In this document: positions 1-7,115 of the stretch, in pieces
Numbering within the stretch: the stretch's first letter is position 1
How the letters are laid out: each line of letters starts with the position of its first letter
Source: Bacteroidales bacterium UBA5197
Lineage (GTDB): Bacteria; Bacteroidota; Bacteroidia; Bacteroidales; Lentimicrobiaceae
Direction: 5' to 3'
Assembly (NCBI GenBank): GCA_002412885.1
Contig: DHVX01000089.1
Span: 1-11,470, forward strand
DNA: 11,470 nt
Notes under the pieces: model-generated
What the model saw: only the letters and a program-made list of their open reading frames with translations
The model's database searches: none
What the model was told of the DNA's origin: nothing
Translations under genes and position numbers: made by a program

Positions 1-88
1 CCCGAATCCGGCGCGGACCCGGCCCAGATCATGGCACTTGGTGCAGGTCTGCTCCACCAGCGCCTGTCCATCACCCGCAAAGGCGAAC
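1..88 (-). other. GC-rich segment encoding a cytochrome c-like CxxCH motif, possible assembly join
   Basis: This stretch is about two-thirds G+C, while the DNA to its right is AT-richer and Bacteroidota-like. Read on the minus strand, in frame with the sensor gene, it encodes a sequence of the form GQALVEQTCTKCHDLGRV. That is what the first heme-binding helix of a small c-type cytochrome looks like: the two Cys bind heme covalently and His is the proximal ligand. The composition change coincides with the loss of sensor-family similarity at about base 88. This suggests either a recombination or assembly boundary, or a recently acquired domain. Confidence 0.5.
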
Positions 89-441
89 TCTATCAAAAAC
101 GGGCCTTCATCTTCGGTAACAAACTCCTTGGTGTAATATACTTCAATACTTCCTTTTGAACCACTGATGGTTTCAAACTGCTGCCGCTGAACCCAGATGG
201 TTTCTTTAAAACCAACCGATCGGTATTCTCTGCCGGCAAATACAATCTTCACCACGGTATAACCCGGATACTGCCATGCATCCGGAAAAATCATGGCAAG
301 TTGCTGAAGGGTTTCTTCAATCGGCTTTCCTTCCCTAAGGATTTGTGTAGTTTGGTTTATGGCTGCAAGCTCTTTTAATCGCTCACGGCGTTCGTGCATC
401 AAGCGCTTGATATCGGGATTCTGATCGTCTGTATTGCTCAT
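1..441 (-). CDS. Sensor histidine kinase-type protein, N-terminal part, joined in frame to a c-type heme segment; partial at left edge
   Basis: The frame opens at ATG 441-439 and stays open for 147 codons to base 1, so the C-terminus lies outside the window. Residues 1-35 are charged and helical, like a linker or coiled coil. Residues about 36-118 match a module I recognise from Bacteroidota sensor kinases: AWQYPGYT, the EVYYTKEF strand and the closing DEGPFL. In that family the next residues are usually of the EER(D/N)LI type and lead into another sensor or kinase domain. Here the match stops after GPFLIE (residues 113-118) and is replaced by an Ala/Gly-rich stretch with a CxxCH heme c motif (C133, C136, H137). 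Bases 1-90 are 60/90 G+C, well above the rest of the gene. No signal peptide is seen, so a heme c motif on this apparently cytoplasmic protein is odd. A chimeric contig join is as likely as a real fusion. The sensor-module call is firm; the overall product is not. Confidence 0.7.
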   Translation of the reverse strand, partial: MSNTDDQNPDIKRLMHERRERLKELAAINQTTQILREGKPIEETLQQLAMIFPDAWQYPGYTVVKIVFAGREYRSVGFKETIWVQRQQFETISGSKGSIEVYYTKEFVTEDEGPFLIEFAFAGDGQALVEQTCTKCHDLGRVRAGFG

Positions 442-704
442 TGAAGCATAGATTAATGCCCACTAAATTACACATTTCATCGGTAAAATAATCTGCAAAT
501 TCAGTTAGCAAACCAGTGTGGCACTATTCAAACCCGGAACCGGGCTTTTCAGCAGACGCTGATCAATTTGCAAATATTTTAATTTCAGCTTTTTAAGAAA
601 CCTCTTTTCTACAAATCTGATTTTGATTTGCATAAACTTTTATATGAGCCGTAAGTATTCCGTAAAATATTATAATTTCGTCATCTGATAAATACCTTGT
701 CTGC

Positions 705-1364
705 GTGAATAAAGTTGAACTCATATTGGTTGATGACCATCGCATAGTTTGCGAAGGCATAAAAGCCATGCTCGACGATTCGCGCGAAATCACAGTAATG
801 GGATGTGTGAGAAATCTTTCAGAATTGCTTATCAAACTTAGAATACTCCCGATTCATGTGGTGCTGCTGAGCTGTTATGAGCCCGGTGACCACGACATTG
901 AAATGATCAGGGTAATTCAGCGCGAACATCCGCAGATCAAGATACTGATTCTGGCTATGATCACACAAGAGAGTTTTATATTGCGTACGCTCAAAGCCGG
1001 AGCCAAGGGCTTTTTGAGCAAAGATGCTGACAGAAACGAACTGATTGAATCGATACTTACGGTAAGAAGCGGCTTTGATTATTACAGCAAATCAATTTCG
1101 GAGATCATCCTCAAACGCTACATGAACCAGCCCAATGACCGTCACATGCTCAGAAACCAGCCAATGGGAGTGCTAAGCGACCGCGAAATGGAGGTGCTGA
1201 AACTCTATGCCGAAAGTTATACCAATCAGGAAATTGCCGATAAACTATTTGTGAGCATCAGAACCATTGAATCGCACAAGAACAATATAATGCGCAAAAT
1301 CAACCTTAAAACTACGGTTGATATGGTGAAATTTGCCATCAGAAATAACCTGATAGAGATTTAG
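705..1364 (+). CDS. NarL/LuxR-family response regulator with a degenerate receiver domain
   Basis: A 219-residue protein starting at GTG 705. The frame is open upstream only to a stop at 663-665 and holds no ATG, and the receiver motif LILVDDHRIV begins at residue 6, so GTG is the sensible start. The receiver domain spans about residues 4-120. It keeps the acidic pair D10/D11 and the conserved Lys (K106). The phosphoacceptor position is Ser56 (VVLLSCYEPG in place of the usual VVLLDxxMPG), and the Ser/Thr switch position is Ala84 (LILAM). Classical Asp phosphorylation therefore looks impossible. The C-terminal HTH (residues about 157-219, LSDREMEVLKL ... EIADKLFVSIRTIESHKNNI) is intact, so DNA binding is expected. 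It is divergent from the partial sensor gene at 441, with 263 bp between them. It is likely a phosphorylation-independent or otherwise controlled transcription factor; its targets are unknown. Confidence 0.88.
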   Translation: MNKVELILVDDHRIVCEGIKAMLDDSREITVMGCVRNLSELLIKLRILPIHVVLLSCYEPGDHDIEMIRVIQREHPQIKILILAMITQESFILRTLKAGAKGFLSKDADRNELIESILTVRSGFDYYSKSISEIILKRYMNQPNDRHMLRNQPMGVLSDREMEVLKLYAESYTNQEIADKLFVSIRTIESHKNNIMRKINLKTTVDMVKFAIRNNLIEI

Positions 1365-1441
1365 GATAAATACACAATACCAACAGTCCGGCAATATCGT
1401 TTAGCGTCTGAACAAGACTTCATTCACTAAAAATTACATAT

Positions 1442-1564
1442 CAATGTCGTTTAGTTAAGGTTTCGAATTTTCAGATAAGTGAATCAAATATCCTTCGACT
1501 CCGCTCAGGATGACTGTCGGTCTGAGCGGAGTCGAGGACAATATTCCATAACTAAACGACATTG
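1442..1564. mobile_element. 123-bp MITE-like element with 19-bp terminal inverted repeats and a 10-bp target duplication
   Basis: The left end, CAATGTCGTTTAGTTAAGG (1442-1460), is the inverse of the right end at 1546-1564 with one mismatch. The element is flanked by a perfect 10-bp direct repeat, AATTACATAT, at 1432-1441 and 1565-1574, which is the signature of transposition. It has no coding capacity, so it would need a transposase supplied in trans. A 10-bp duplication is compatible with IS4-type DDE transposases, but the family assignment is an inference. The same ends bound the longer element at 9327-9817, and both share an internal block around CTCAGGATGACTGTC. Confidence 0.85.
1492..1537. 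repeat. Internal palindromic repeat (CTTCGACTCCGCTCAG type)
   Basis: CCTTCGACTCCGCTCAGG at 1492-1509 pairs with CTGAGCGGAGTCGAGG at 1522-1537, giving a strong hairpin with a loop of roughly 12 bases in the core of the MITE. The same word occurs as an inverted pair at 10622-10749, so it is a dispersed repeat in this genome. On a transcript it could act as a bidirectional terminator-like or mRNA-stabilising stem, but no U-tract follows directly. Confidence 0.8.
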
Positions 1565-1700
1565 AATTACATATCCAAACTTCTTGCAACACTATCACAG
1601 ACGTGTTTTAAGTTCAACTCAAAAATACATGCTGTCTAACTTAATGACAATTGCAATTATTCAGTAAAAACAACCCATCCAATCCTGATTTTTATAAAAT

Positions 1701-1738
1701 CTTTATACATACAGCTGAAACTTTATAATGTCTTTATA
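1701..1738 (+). promoter_or_regulatory. Three direct CTTTATA motifs upstream of trkH, candidate regulator-binding array
   Basis: CTTTATA occurs at 1701-1707, 1721-1727 and 1732-1738, so the start-to-start spacings are 20 and 11 bases, close to two and one helical turns. Direct repeats phased by about 10-11 bp are how OmpR/KdpE-family dimers usually bind. The trkH operon downstream encodes such a regulator at 4965-5648. The array lies about 220 bp upstream of the trkH start. The region is AT-rich, so chance repetition cannot be excluded. Confidence 0.35.
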
Positions 1739-1954
1739 AAATAACCCCCACTTTTGGCCGCTGATTTCAGGTGAAATTTTAAAACGCTTATTTTCAATTT
1801 CCCGAAAACAAGATCAGCCTGATTGTCGTCATAATTTTTACCTGAACATTGCTGCTGTTGCAGTAAAGATCAGTTGGAACAATGAAAGTGCAATAACAGC
1901 CTGCACTGATAAATTGCTGAGGATGCTGCAGAAAATTGAAGTAACAGACTAAAT

Positions 1955-3406
1955 ATGAGCAAGATTATTAATCTGAGAATAACATTCAGGATAATCAGCA
2001 GAAACTTATTGGTAATGGCGGCGGCTTTGCTTGTATGTGCAGGAGTGGCATTGATTTATTCCGAGGATATCATGCCATTTATTATAACTTCCGGCATATC
2101 GTTGTTGCTTGCACTGATTCTCATTTTCTACAAACATAAAATCTCCGATTCTGAAAACTTTTCGCGAAAAGACGCCTATCTGACTGTAACCTCTTCCTGG
2201 GTAATTATTTGTTTAATCGGCAGTCTTCCATACATTTTCTCAGGGGCAATTCCTTCCTATGTAAATGCATTGTTCGAGTCAGTTTCAGGTTTTACAACAA
2301 CAGGGGCTTCCATATTGACAGATATTGAATCACTCCCAAAATCATTGTTGTTCTGGAGGAGTTTTACGCATTGGATCGGCGGTATTGGCATAATAGTACT
2401 GGTTATTATCATTATGCCTTCATTAAGAATAAGCGGTTATCACCTATTTACTCAGGAATCTTCTTTACAGGAAAAAATACAGCCCAGGGTAAGATCGGTC
2501 GGTAGCAGTCTTCTGAAAATTTATATATTGCTTACAGTTCTTGAGATAATTTTGCTAATGGCTGGTAACATGAATTTCTTTGAAAGCGTTTGTCATTCTT
2601 TCGGCACAGTAGCTACCGGGGGTTTTTCACCAAAGAATACGAGCATTGCAGAATATTCGCCTTACATTCAATATGTTATCATGTTATTCATGTTATTGGC
2701 AGGTATAAATTTTATGATTCATTTTTATTTTCTCAAAAGAGATTTCAGAAAAATAGCTAAAAACGATGAATTGAAATTTTATCTGACAACAATAGCTGTC
2801 ATTGGGTTAACGCTCACAATAGGGTTAATTGTATCGATGAATAAACCTGTTGAAGAAGCTTTCCGGGAGTCTTTTTTTCAGATAATCTCAATTATTACCT
2901 GTACCGGATTTGCAACAGCCGATTATCTGCTATGGCCTGAATATGCCTGGATGATCATCTTTTTTGCCATGTTTTTGGGTGGAAGCACCGGATCTACTGC
3001 AGGAGGCATAAAGATGGCCCGTCATCTGGTTTTGATTAAAAATATTAAGATACTTTTCCGCAAACAGATTTCTCCACATGCTGTAATGCAGGTTCGGCTT
3101 AATAACAACCGATTAAGCGACGAAGCCAACAATTCAATTCTGACATTCATTTCTGTTTACTTTTTGATTTTTGTTGCAGGAACTCTTTTACTTGTATTTC
3201 TCGGCATTGACGGTTCTACAGCAAGCAGTTCTGTTGCGACCTGTATGGCAGGAATTGGCCCCGGAATCGGCTCTGTTGGTCCGGTTGGAAATTTTGCTCA
3301 TCTACCCGAAGCAGGCAAAGTAATACTCGTCATGCTTATGATTATCGGCAGGCTCGAAATATATACTGTCATCATGTTGTTCTCAAAGACCTTCTGGCGC
3401 AATTAG
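1955..3406 (+). CDS. trkH: TrkH-family potassium uptake membrane subunit
   Basis: 483 residues, the same length as classical TrkH. It forms the K+-conducting pore in the inner membrane, built of four repeats of helix, P-loop and helix. The four filter loops are visible: TTTGAS at residues 114-119, VATGGFS at 219-225, TCTGFA at 315-320 and AGIGPGIG at 432-439. The last is followed by GPVGNF and the C-terminal GRLEIYTV helix typical of the family. Many hydrophobic segments surround them. ATG 1955 is the start because the first membrane helix begins soon after it. There is no Shine-Dalgarno sequence, as is usual in this phylum. No TrkA/KtrA gating subunit is encoded next to it. Instead a KdpD-like kinase follows after 24 bp, and a KdpE-like regulator overlaps that, suggesting an operon with dedicated K+ or osmotic control. 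Confidence 0.95.
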   Translation: MSKIINLRITFRIISRNLLVMAAALLVCAGVALIYSEDIMPFIITSGISLLLALILIFYKHKISDSENFSRKDAYLTVTSSWVIICLIGSLPYIFSGAIPSYVNALFESVSGFTTTGASILTDIESLPKSLLFWRSFTHWIGGIGIIVLVIIIMPSLRISGYHLFTQESSLQEKIQPRVRSVGSSLLKIYILLTVLEIILLMAGNMNFFESVCHSFGTVATGGFSPKNTSIAEYSPYIQYVIMLFMLLAGINFMIHFYFLKRDFRKIAKNDELKFYLTTIAVIGLTLTIGLIVSMNKPVEEAFRESFFQIISIITCTGFATADYLLWPEYAWMIIFFAMFLGGSTGSTAGGIKMARHLVLIKNIKILFRKQISPHAVMQVRLNNNRLSDEANNSILTFISVYFLIFVAGTLLLVFLGIDGSTASSSVATCMAGIGPGIGSVGPVGNFAHLPEAGKVILVMLMIIGRLEIYTVIMLFSKTFWRN

Positions 3407-3418
3407 CCGCAAATCAAT

Positions 3419-3426
3419 TACTTTTG
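3419..3426 (+). promoter_or_regulatory. Exact Bacteroidota -7 box (TACTTTTG) five bases before the kinase gene
   Basis: TACTTTTG matches the TAnnTTTG consensus of the main Bacteroidota sigma factor and sits between the trkH stop and ATG 3431. If used, transcription would begin at or just after the start codon region, giving a leaderless or near-leaderless mRNA for the kinase and regulator apart from trkH. I see no good TTTG -33 element at the expected distance, so it may be weak or coincidental. Confidence 0.4.
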
Positions 3427-3430
3427 CATC

Positions 3431-4972
3431 ATGACCGACAACCCGAAAACCGGAATTTTCAGCTCCCGCTTTTTCTTTAGCATCAATCATTATTTATTGT
3501 CGGTCATAATAATAGGTATAACCGTTATAATATGTGCACCGCTTTCAAATTCGCAAAGTTATCATGTGGTGTCATTTATCCTTCTGTTTGTCGTTTCGTT
3601 TCTGGCAACTTTTATGCGGATGGGAAGCGTTTTGCTTGCTGCTGCATTAAGCGCAATTGTTTGGAATTTTTTCTTCATTCCCCCTCACTTTACCTTCCAT
3701 ATCGATAAAGTAGAAGACATACTTATGTTCGGTATGTTTTTCATTATTGCTTTGCTTAATGGCATTTTAACAACCCGTGTTCGCCGGCAGAAGCAGCTTG
3801 CGAAGGAAAGGGAAGAAAGAACCAGCGCATTGTTCCTTCTTACCAAAGGGCTTTCAAATGCCAGCGGCATTGATGCAGTATTGAACGTTGCCCGTGATGG
3901 CATTGAAAATAACTTTTCGTGCCAGTCTGTTTTTTTTCTTCAGAATGACAACAAACTCAGCCTGGCAACTTCAGGAAATCAGCCAGAGAAAGAGCTGAAT
4001 GAAGATGTTTTACAACAGGCCCAATGGGCATTCAATCAATCAGTTAAAGCCGGGAAATATACAAATTCCTTCAGTGAGGCCGATTACACTTTTTATCCGC
4101 TTATGGGAACCCGGCTGAACACCGGCGTTGTAGCCATCAAGTCAGGAAAACCCCTGAAGGACGATCAGGAAACCATTATAACCGCATTTATTACATTGAT
4201 ATCGAATGCGCTGGAAAGAGAATATCTGGGCGAACTGGCTCAGAAAGCCCGCTTCCTTGACGAGTCTGATAAACTCTACAAAGCTTTGTTTAACTCCATT
4301 TCCCATGAACTGAGAATACCCGTGGCTACCATAATGGGCGCCAGTGATACCTTGCTTACTTCTGAGCATTCCGGCAAGGATCAATCCGTTCTTTTTAGTG
4401 AAATTTTTACAGCTTCACTGCGCTTGAACAGACTCATTGAGAACCTCTTAAATATGTCGAGACTAGAGAGCGGCAGAATTTCGGCCCATCTGGACTGGTA
4501 TGACATTAATGATCTGGTAAATGAAGTTTCACAGGATCTTAAAGACGAATTAAAACCTTTCTCATTTGTTGTTTCAGTCCCTGATGACCTTCCTCTGGTT
4601 AAGATAGACTACGGTTTGATGATTCATGTTCTTTATAATCTGGTTTTCAATGCAACTCAGCATGCGCCTGCTGCATCCGAAATCGGTCTCAGCGTCAGCC
4701 ATCGTTCCGATGAGCTTATAATTGAAGTTGAAAATTCCGGAGCCAGTTTTTCAGAACAAGACATTAAAAACGTTTTTAAAAAATTCTTCAGGGTGGAAGT
4801 AAGCAGAGCCGGTGGGCTGGGACTTGGTCTGTCAATTGTTAAAGGATTTGTTGAAGCGCACAACGGTAAAATCTCAGTAAATAACAGAAAAGGCGGTGGC
4901 GTCAGGTTCACCATTTCCATTCCTACTTCAAGTCCACAGATAGAAAACGCCAAAATGATGCAGTATGATTGA
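3431..4972 (+). CDS. KdpD-like membrane sensor histidine kinase (short form) with altered ATP-binding G1 box
   Basis: 513 residues. Residues about 20-115 form the DUF4118 membrane domain of KdpD, with several hydrophobic helices and the signature NFFFIPP at 79-85. A coiled linker (about 116-135) and a GAF-like region (about 140-275) follow. The HisKA H-box is ISHELRIP with His292, and the HATPase domain has its N-box around N403/N407 and a G2 box GGLGLGLSIVKGF from 461. The cytoplasmic KdpD and USP domains found at the N-terminus of E. coli KdpD are absent. The G1 box, normally xVxDNGPG(I/F), reads VENSGASF: Asn435 replaces the adenine-contacting Asp and Ser439 replaces the second Gly, so autokinase activity may be lost or weak. 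The stop codon overlaps the next gene's ATG (8-bp overlap), implying translational coupling to the KdpE-like regulator. Its likely role is sensing K+ or osmotic state for trkH. Confidence 0.9.
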   Translation: MTDNPKTGIFSSRFFFSINHYLLSVIIIGITVIICAPLSNSQSYHVVSFILLFVVSFLATFMRMGSVLLAAALSAIVWNFFFIPPHFTFHIDKVEDILMFGMFFIIALLNGILTTRVRRQKQLAKEREERTSALFLLTKGLSNASGIDAVLNVARDGIENNFSCQSVFFLQNDNKLSLATSGNQPEKELNEDVLQQAQWAFNQSVKAGKYTNSFSEADYTFYPLMGTRLNTGVVAIKSGKPLKDDQETIITAFITLISNALEREYLGELAQKARFLDESDKLYKALFNSISHELRIPVATIMGASDTLLTSEHSGKDQSVLFSEIFTASLRLNRLIENLLNMSRLESGRISAHLDWYDINDLVNEVSQDLKDELKPFSFVVSVPDDLPLVKIDYGLMIHVLYNLVFNATQHAPAASEIGLSVSHRSDELIIEVENSGASFSEQDIKNVFKKFFRVEVSRAGGLGLGLSIVKGFVEAHNGKISVNNRKGGGVRFTISIPTSSPQIENAKMMQYD

Positions 4973-5648
4973 AAATGAAACCATCCTTATTATAGATGAC
5001 GAACTGCAGATCAGGCGTTTGCTTGAAATAACGCTCACCGCTAATGGCTACAGAACAATACATTCAGCCAATGGCAAAGAAGGGCTGATTGATGCTGCAA
5101 CTCACCATCCTTCGCTGATTATTCTTGATCTTGGATTGCCTGATATTGATGGGCAGGAAGTTCTCAAAAAATTAAAAGAATGGTTTTTTAAACCAGTAAT
5201 TGTTTTATCTGTCAGAGACTCCGAAGAAGATATTGTAACCGCTTTAGATAACGGGGCGAACGATTATCTGACCAAACCATTCAGAAGCAGAGAACTACTC
5301 GCCAGAATGCGCGCAGCTTTGCGTGCCATTGAAGCCAAAGACGATCTGCCTGTCATGGAATTTGGCTCAATCAGCATTGATATGGTAAATCATGTTGTCA
5401 GAAAAAATCAGGAAATTCTGAAACTTACATCAACAGAATTTATGCTTCTTAGCCTGCTGGCAAAAAACCGGGGCAGGGTGCTTACACACCAGTATTTGCT
5501 GAAAGAAATCTGGGGTTATAGTCATGTTGAACAAACTCAGTACCTGAGGGTTTTTATCGCCCAACTAAGAAAAAAAATTGAAGATAAGCCTGCCAACCCG
5601 GCTTTACTGACAACTGCATCAGGAATCGGATACCGATTCGGAGAATAA
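4965..5648 (+). CDS. kdpE: KdpE-like OmpR-family response regulator
   Basis: 227 residues, a normal length for the family. The receiver domain (about 6-120) has all key residues: the acidic pair D11/D12, phosphoacceptor D55 (LIILDLGLPD), switch S82 and K104 followed by PF. The C-terminal winged helix (about 130-227) has the KdpE-like LTSTEFMLLSLLAKNRGRVLT stretch, split here as LTSTEFMLLSLL and RGRVLT, and the recognition-helix region QTQYLRVFIAQLRKKIE, ending in GIGYRF. ATG 4965 overlaps the end of the kinase gene by 8 bp, so the two are cotranslated partners. With trkH in front, the probable target is the operon's own promoter region. Another gene, such as a distant kdpFABC, could also be regulated; none is in this window. 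Confidence 0.9.
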   Translation: MIENETILIIDDELQIRRLLEITLTANGYRTIHSANGKEGLIDAATHHPSLIILDLGLPDIDGQEVLKKLKEWFFKPVIVLSVRDSEEDIVTALDNGANDYLTKPFRSRELLARMRAALRAIEAKDDLPVMEFGSISIDMVNHVVRKNQEILKLTSTEFMLLSLLAKNRGRVLTHQYLLKEIWGYSHVEQTQYLRVFIAQLRKKIEDKPANPALLTTASGIGYRFGE

Positions 5649-5701
5649 CAAGCAGACTATAAGATGTATTCTGTGGATATTTTTTAAGATTCTTGTTCTC
5701 A

Positions 5702-6517
5702 TTACATTGACCGGTAATCCAAAGCCGCATTCAGCGGATTCTGATTCAGCAGATTACAAAGTAGTTTATATATTTCAGGTTTGTGCTGATTTAACAATTC
5801 CGGGACTTCAAAGAAATACTCCACACAAACCGAAAAAAATTCTTCATTGTTGACAAATGCATAATCCCTTAAAATGGAAGGCATTCCCCTGAAAGCCATA
5901 TTGCGTTCAACCAATGATTTTTTATCCATCTGATCACTGAAACGTTGCAGCATGGAATCGGGATTTTCGTTATCCAAAAGTTCCAGCCGTAATGCATGGG
6001 CCATTTCGTGCAGACCCAGGTTGTATTTATCGTTGGGAACAAGGTAACCTTCCTGAAAATCGCGCCACGACAAAGTAACAAAACCGAATCCCGAGGTTAA
6101 ACCCAGCAGATTCCTGTCAAAAAAACGCGAATAAAATGACTCAGGATATAGAATGTATCTTTTGAATCTTTTGAGATGGAACATATTAAGTCCAAAAGTC
6201 AACTGAATCTGCGAGAAAAGCACACAGATTACCATTTCATCTGTAATGTGAAGACCTGCATAACCGACAAATTGCACTTTATTCTTCACATAGCTTAAAC
6301 GTGCAAGAAACCTGTTTCTCCCTTGTGGTGACAAATTTGCATAATAGCGGTATTTGTCATTTAATACAGCATCAGTTAATGCCTGATCTATACGTTCTCT
6401 TCTGCTGATTTTGTAACGGTCATTATAGTCCCCGGTTATTAAAAACTTAAGAAATCCATAATTTTTTGCTCCTACCAACAATAGGAATGCACCAAAATAA
6501 ATTACGTAAGTCAGCAT
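5702..6517 (-). CDS. MtfA-like zinc-dependent peptidase (M90 family)
   Basis: 271 residues. The N-terminus (about 1-25) is a single hydrophobic segment that could anchor the protein in the membrane. The metalloprotease motif HEMAH at residues 170-174 provides two zinc ligands (H170, H174) and the catalytic Glu171. NNEEFFSV downstream matches the MtfA-type EFF motif, with E226 as the likely third ligand. Flanking stretches (PESFYSRF, GFVTLSWRDFQEGY, DYAFVNNEEFFSV) fit the family. E. coli MtfA is a peptidase that binds the Mlc repressor and so affects glucose uptake, but Mlc is not expected to be the partner here, so only the enzyme class is claimed. It converges with the KdpE-like gene, leaving 53 bp between the stops with no obvious terminator hairpin. 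Confidence 0.88.
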   Translation of the reverse strand: MLTYVIYFGAFLLLVGAKNYGFLKFLITGDYNDRYKISRRERIDQALTDAVLNDKYRYYANLSPQGRNRFLARLSYVKNKVQFVGYAGLHITDEMVICVLFSQIQLTFGLNMFHLKRFKRYILYPESFYSRFFDRNLLGLTSGFGFVTLSWRDFQEGYLVPNDKYNLGLHEMAHALRLELLDNENPDSMLQRFSDQMDKKSLVERNMAFRGMPSILRDYAFVNNEEFFSVCVEYFFEVPELLNQHKPEIYKLLCNLLNQNPLNAALDYRSM

Positions 6518-6722
6518 GTTATTGGCTTAGTCTCTGAGGCTCGCATATCAAAGCGAATTTTGTTTCATCGCAAAAGTGCGAACTCTTTATGGATTTACCA
6601 ACTGATGGCTGGGGAAATGAGGATAATCTTTGATTTGGCTTTGTGTACTCTAGGGAAAAATCTCATTATAAAGTCTTACATGATAGAGGAAAATCATACC
6701 ACAAAAGTCTTACTATCAGATA

Positions 6723-7115
6723 TTAAAGATCTAAAATAGTTGTAATCTCGTCAACGAATCTTTTAGAAACAGGGTATAAACGCAGAACCGTTTCTTCATC
6801 GTAATCGTAAAAGTCGTTATAATCACCTTTATGTCTTTTCTCAAAAAGGTCTGTAAAATGTTTAGCTAAATCCCTGTCAATCTTGCCAGTTTTAACGAAA
6901 TGTTCTCCAAACTTCTGACGAACACCAGAGTGACTCAAAACCTCTATCTTGTCTTTTGCCAACAAAGCACTGACAGCATAAAAACAAGCATAATACATCC
7001 TGTTAATTGCGGTGTTCCAAAACTTATTTTCGATGTGTATCCGAACTTCATCTATAGTTTCATTTGCCCGGACAATCCTATATTTCAGGTAATCTTCCGA
7101 TGTATAATCAGTCAT
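6723..7115 (-). CDS. HEPN-domain protein, partner of the adjacent nucleotidyltransferase
   Basis: 130 residues, all helical in character, of the small HEPN type (PF05168-like). Diagnostic stretches are the AINRMYYACFYAVSALL helix (about 36-52), SHSGVRQKFGEHFVKTGKI (61-79) and FEKRHKGDY (91-99). The ATG overlaps the end of the nucleotidyltransferase gene by 4 bp, so the two are coupled. In HEPN/MNT modules the HEPN protein is generally the RNase-like toxin and the MNT protein neutralises it, in some systems by AMPylation. Here the usual helix-4 RX4-6H site is not obvious: R94 is followed by HKGDY, and the only fitting spacing is R66-x5-H72 in an earlier segment. Nuclease activity is therefore uncertain. 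A non-toxic role with the nucleotidyltransferase is possible. Confidence 0.85.
   Translation of the reverse strand: MTDYTSEDYLKYRIVRANETIDEVRIHIENKFWNTAINRMYYACFYAVSALLAKDKIEVLSHSGVRQKFGEHFVKTGKIDRDLAKHFTDLFEKRHKGDYNDFYDYDEETVLRLYPVSKRFVDEITTILDL

Larger units (their letters stand above)
1365..1954. other. 590-bp gene-free region between the LuxR-type regulator and trkH
   Basis: No credible ORF is present on either strand. Bases 1432-1574 hold a small inverted-repeat element with its target duplication. The remainder (1575-1954) is an AT-rich leader for trkH. It contains three CTTTATA motifs at 1701-1738, a short palindrome ATCAG-C-CTGAT at 1813-1823, and short complementary segments further down, such as GCTGTT near 1855 with AACAGC near 1895, and ATCAGT at 1869 with ACTGAT at 1905. 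The last pairs could fold a leader RNA, but the stems are short and I do not recognise a known riboswitch. Confidence 0.6.

Noticed and set aside
531..548. Short CCCGGAACCGGG palindrome between the divergent sensor and regulator genes
   Set aside because: The stem is only four pairs with a four-base loop and no clear U-tract; it lies upstream of both genes, so a terminator role makes little sense.
1810..1910. Possible riboswitch or structured leader ahead of trkH
   Set aside because: Only short complementary words are present (about 6 bp); no conserved core of a known K+- or c-di-AMP-related riboswitch could be recognised.
6568..6581. TCGCA-AAAG-TGCGA hairpin upstream of the M90 peptidase gene
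   Set aside because: A five-pair stem is too weak and common to support a regulatory call.
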